From Lentisphaerota bacterium (GTDB lineage Bacteria; Verrucomicrobiota; Lentisphaeria; Victivallales; GWF2-50-93): 8,595 nucleotides of DNA. Location: contig JANYBI010000173.1 in assembly GCA_025360875.1 (NCBI GenBank), forward strand, positions 1 through 8,595, written 5' to 3'. The translations under genes and the position numbers were made by a program. Shown here piece after piece: positions 8,053 to 8,595 of this stretch (position 1 is the first letter of the stretch; each line of letters begins with the position of its first letter). The notes below the pieces were generated by a model. That model saw only the letters and a program-made list of their open reading frames with translations, did no database searches and had not been told where the DNA came from.

Positions 8053-8079
8053 AACCACAGAGGCCCCAGAGAAATTCAT
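8053..8079. repeat. Degenerate interspersed repeat (AACCACAGAGGC type)
   Basis: AACCACAGAGGCCCCAGAGA resembles the widely scattered intergenic motif built on ACCACAGAGGCACAGAGA. It shares the core CACAGAGGC with the left arm of the inverted repeat at 8177. Recognition is from memory of similar repeats in many bacterial genomes. Confidence 0.4.
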
Positions 8080-8131
8080 AAATATCCCGGAGCAACTCGT
8101 GCCGCAACCAAAACATGCCCACAGATGACAT

Positions 8132-8154
8132 CCTTCGGCAAGCTCAGGGCAGGC
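8132..8154. repeat. Interspersed repeat CCTTCGGCAAGCTCAGGG...
   Basis: This matches the widespread short intergenic repeat usually written CCTTCGACAAGCTCAGG, which is often mistranslated in databases as the peptide SACPELAEG or similar; that peptide appears here in the minus-strand frame. It is probably a non-autonomous palindromic element of the kind moved by or derived from small transposases, though the mechanism is not visible here. Confidence 0.6.
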
Positions 8155-8176
8155 AGATAAAATCAAGTCATTTATA

Positions 8177-8293
8177 TCTCTCACAGAGGCACAAAGACGC
8201 AAAGAAAAAGCATTTTGAAGGAAAATTTGCAGCGAACCTCTTCGAGATACGCTTGCGGATTTCTACTTCGTGGCTTTGTGCCTTTGTGCGAGA
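8177..8293. repeat. Imperfect inverted repeat, 28-bp arms (CACAAAGxCxCxAAG type)
   Basis: The left arm (8177-8204) and the reverse complement of the right arm (8266-8293) match at 23 of 28 positions, sharing the central block AGGCACAAAG. The 61-bp spacer is not obviously coding. Elements built on CTTTGTGCCTTTGTG and its complement are common intergenic repeats in several phyla, and their translations are often misannotated as small proteins. A long-range hairpin transcript is possible. Confidence 0.6.
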
Positions 8294-8371
8294 TAAATTC
8301 TAATTCATTCTCCGAACCCTCTGCGCTTGAGCTCCACTTCATGATTTTTCAATAATAAACCGCTATCCTGC

Positions 8372-8400
8372 TTGACTTTACGAAGATGCCGCAGAATATT
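8372..8400 (+). promoter_or_regulatory. Candidate promoter of the ExbD-like fragment
   Basis: TTGACT (8372-8377, 5 of 6 consensus) is followed after 17 bp by AATATT (8395-8400, 4 of 6). Transcription would start near 8407, about 45 nt upstream of the ATG at 8451. The -10 box is weak; the call leans on position and on the strong ribosome site downstream. Confidence 0.4.
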
Positions 8401-8438
8401 ACGCCAAGGTGCGGAAGCAATTATATACCTTAACGAAC

Positions 8439-8445
8439 GAGGAGG
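8439..8445 (+). promoter_or_regulatory. Strong Shine-Dalgarno site GAGGAGG
   Basis: GAGGAGG lies 5 nt before the ATG at 8451. It is the best ribosome site in the window and argues that the following reading frame is, or recently was, translated. Confidence 0.75.
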
Positions 8446-8450
8446 TATTT

Positions 8451-8576
8451 ATGGCCAGGAAAAGAAGAATCTCCCATCTGATGGCTGGAGAACTGAATCT
8501 CACGGCAATGATCGACGGTAAGAGTTCAGTGAAGTACGTAGCCAGCCTCAAAAGGGCTGGCTACTTTTTTTGGTGA
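8451..8576 (+). pseudogene. Truncated ExbD/TolR-like fragment (41 codons)
   Basis: The 41-residue product starts MARKRRISHLMAGELNLTAMID, which matches the N-terminal cytoplasmic tail of ExbD/TolR-type proteins up to the conserved NLTxMID motif. In that family the motif is followed directly by a membrane helix (MIDVxFxLLxFF style) and then a periplasmic domain, about 130-150 residues in all. Here the next residues are GKSSVKYVASLKRAGYFFW and a stop; no other frame restores the helix. ExbD normally works with ExbB and TonB to energise outer-membrane uptake, but this fragment lacks the helix carrying the proton-binding Asp environment and cannot do so. The last 13 codons are encoded by the terminator hairpin and T-run, which is odd for a real gene. 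The promoter and ribosome site look intact. Most likely a deletion remnant or partial duplication of a real exbD elsewhere; a functional small peptide is the alternative. The ExbD link rests on one short motif. Confidence 0.5.
8538..8571 (+). terminator. Rho-independent terminator
   Basis: GTAGCCAGCC (8538-8547) and GGCTGGCTAC (8555-8564) form a perfect 10-bp stem with a 7-nt loop, followed at once by seven T residues (8565-8571). The T-run is only on the plus strand, so it terminates rightward transcription of the ExbD-like unit. It lies inside the 3' end of that reading frame. Confidence 0.9.
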
Positions 8577-8595
8577 AAAGGCATTGGAAAAGAAA

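Larger units (their letters stand above)
7861..8450. other. Intergenic region between two divergent units
   Basis: 590 bp without a convincing gene. From left to right it contains the operon leader and promoter (7861-7998), a repeat cluster (8053-8293), and AT-rich sequence with a candidate plus-strand promoter (8294-8450). Within 8294-8370 I see nothing recognisable. The short reading frames here translate repeat sequence (for example the peptide SACPELAEG on the minus strand) and have no ribosome sites worth noting. Confidence 0.7.

Noticed and set aside
8053..8293. CRISPR array
   Set aside because: The repeats differ from one another, are not evenly spaced, and belong to distinct interspersed families.
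7981..8303. Two short frames, minus 7981-8202 and plus 8115-8303
   Set aside because: They translate interspersed repeats (SACPELAEG, CASVRD and HKDAK type peptides), which are commonly misannotated as proteins.
8538..8564. Perfect inverted repeat considered as a tRNA arm, attachment site or transposon end
   Set aside because: The 10-bp stem with a 7-nt loop and immediate T-run is fully explained as an intrinsic terminator; no cloverleaf can be drawn around it.

Overview
The window looks like chromosomal DNA from a member of the PVC superphylum, most likely Lentisphaerae, Kiritimatiellota or Verrucomicrobia. This rests on the protein families I recognise by eye (a DUF6785/DUF6784-type OPT-like transporter, a very large FtsX-like permease, and the start of an ExbD-like protein with the ELNLTAMID motif) and on the short intergenic repeats. 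No database search was possible.

Layout. Nearly all of the coding sequence is one minus-strand operon, read from right to left. It begins at a perfect-consensus sigma-70-type promoter (7970-7998) and has a leader of about 100 nt containing a small hairpin, a 12-bp direct repeat and a 14-bp palindrome. It then runs through three genes: an 855-residue OPT-like membrane transporter with a TTG start (5293-7860); 30 bp later, a 1685-residue protein that joins an extracytoplasmic M28-peptidase-like domain to an FtsX/MacB-type permease (205-5262); and, overlapping that by 8 bp, the start of a second OPT-like transporter that leaves the window at position 1. No ABC ATPase is encoded in the window, so any partner of the permease must lie elsewhere, possibly downstream to the left.

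The remaining 735 bp (7861-8595) is mostly non-coding. From left to right it holds the operon leader and promoter, a cluster of short repeats of the kind scattered through many bacterial genomes (8053-8293), an unremarkable AT-rich stretch, and a divergent plus-strand unit. That unit has a plausible promoter, a strong Shine-Dalgarno sequence, and a 41-codon reading frame that starts like ExbD/TolR but departs from the family just before the transmembrane helix and ends inside a textbook rho-independent terminator. I read it as a truncated exbD-like remnant, or possibly a short peptide made from one.

How the genes may work together (inference): two OPT-like secondary transporters co-transcribed with a permease whose ectodomain has a peptidase fold but has lost its metal-binding and catalytic residues suggest an envelope transport system for peptides or another small ligand, with the pseudo-peptidase acting as a binding or sensing domain rather than an enzyme. 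The substrate cannot be read from the sequence.
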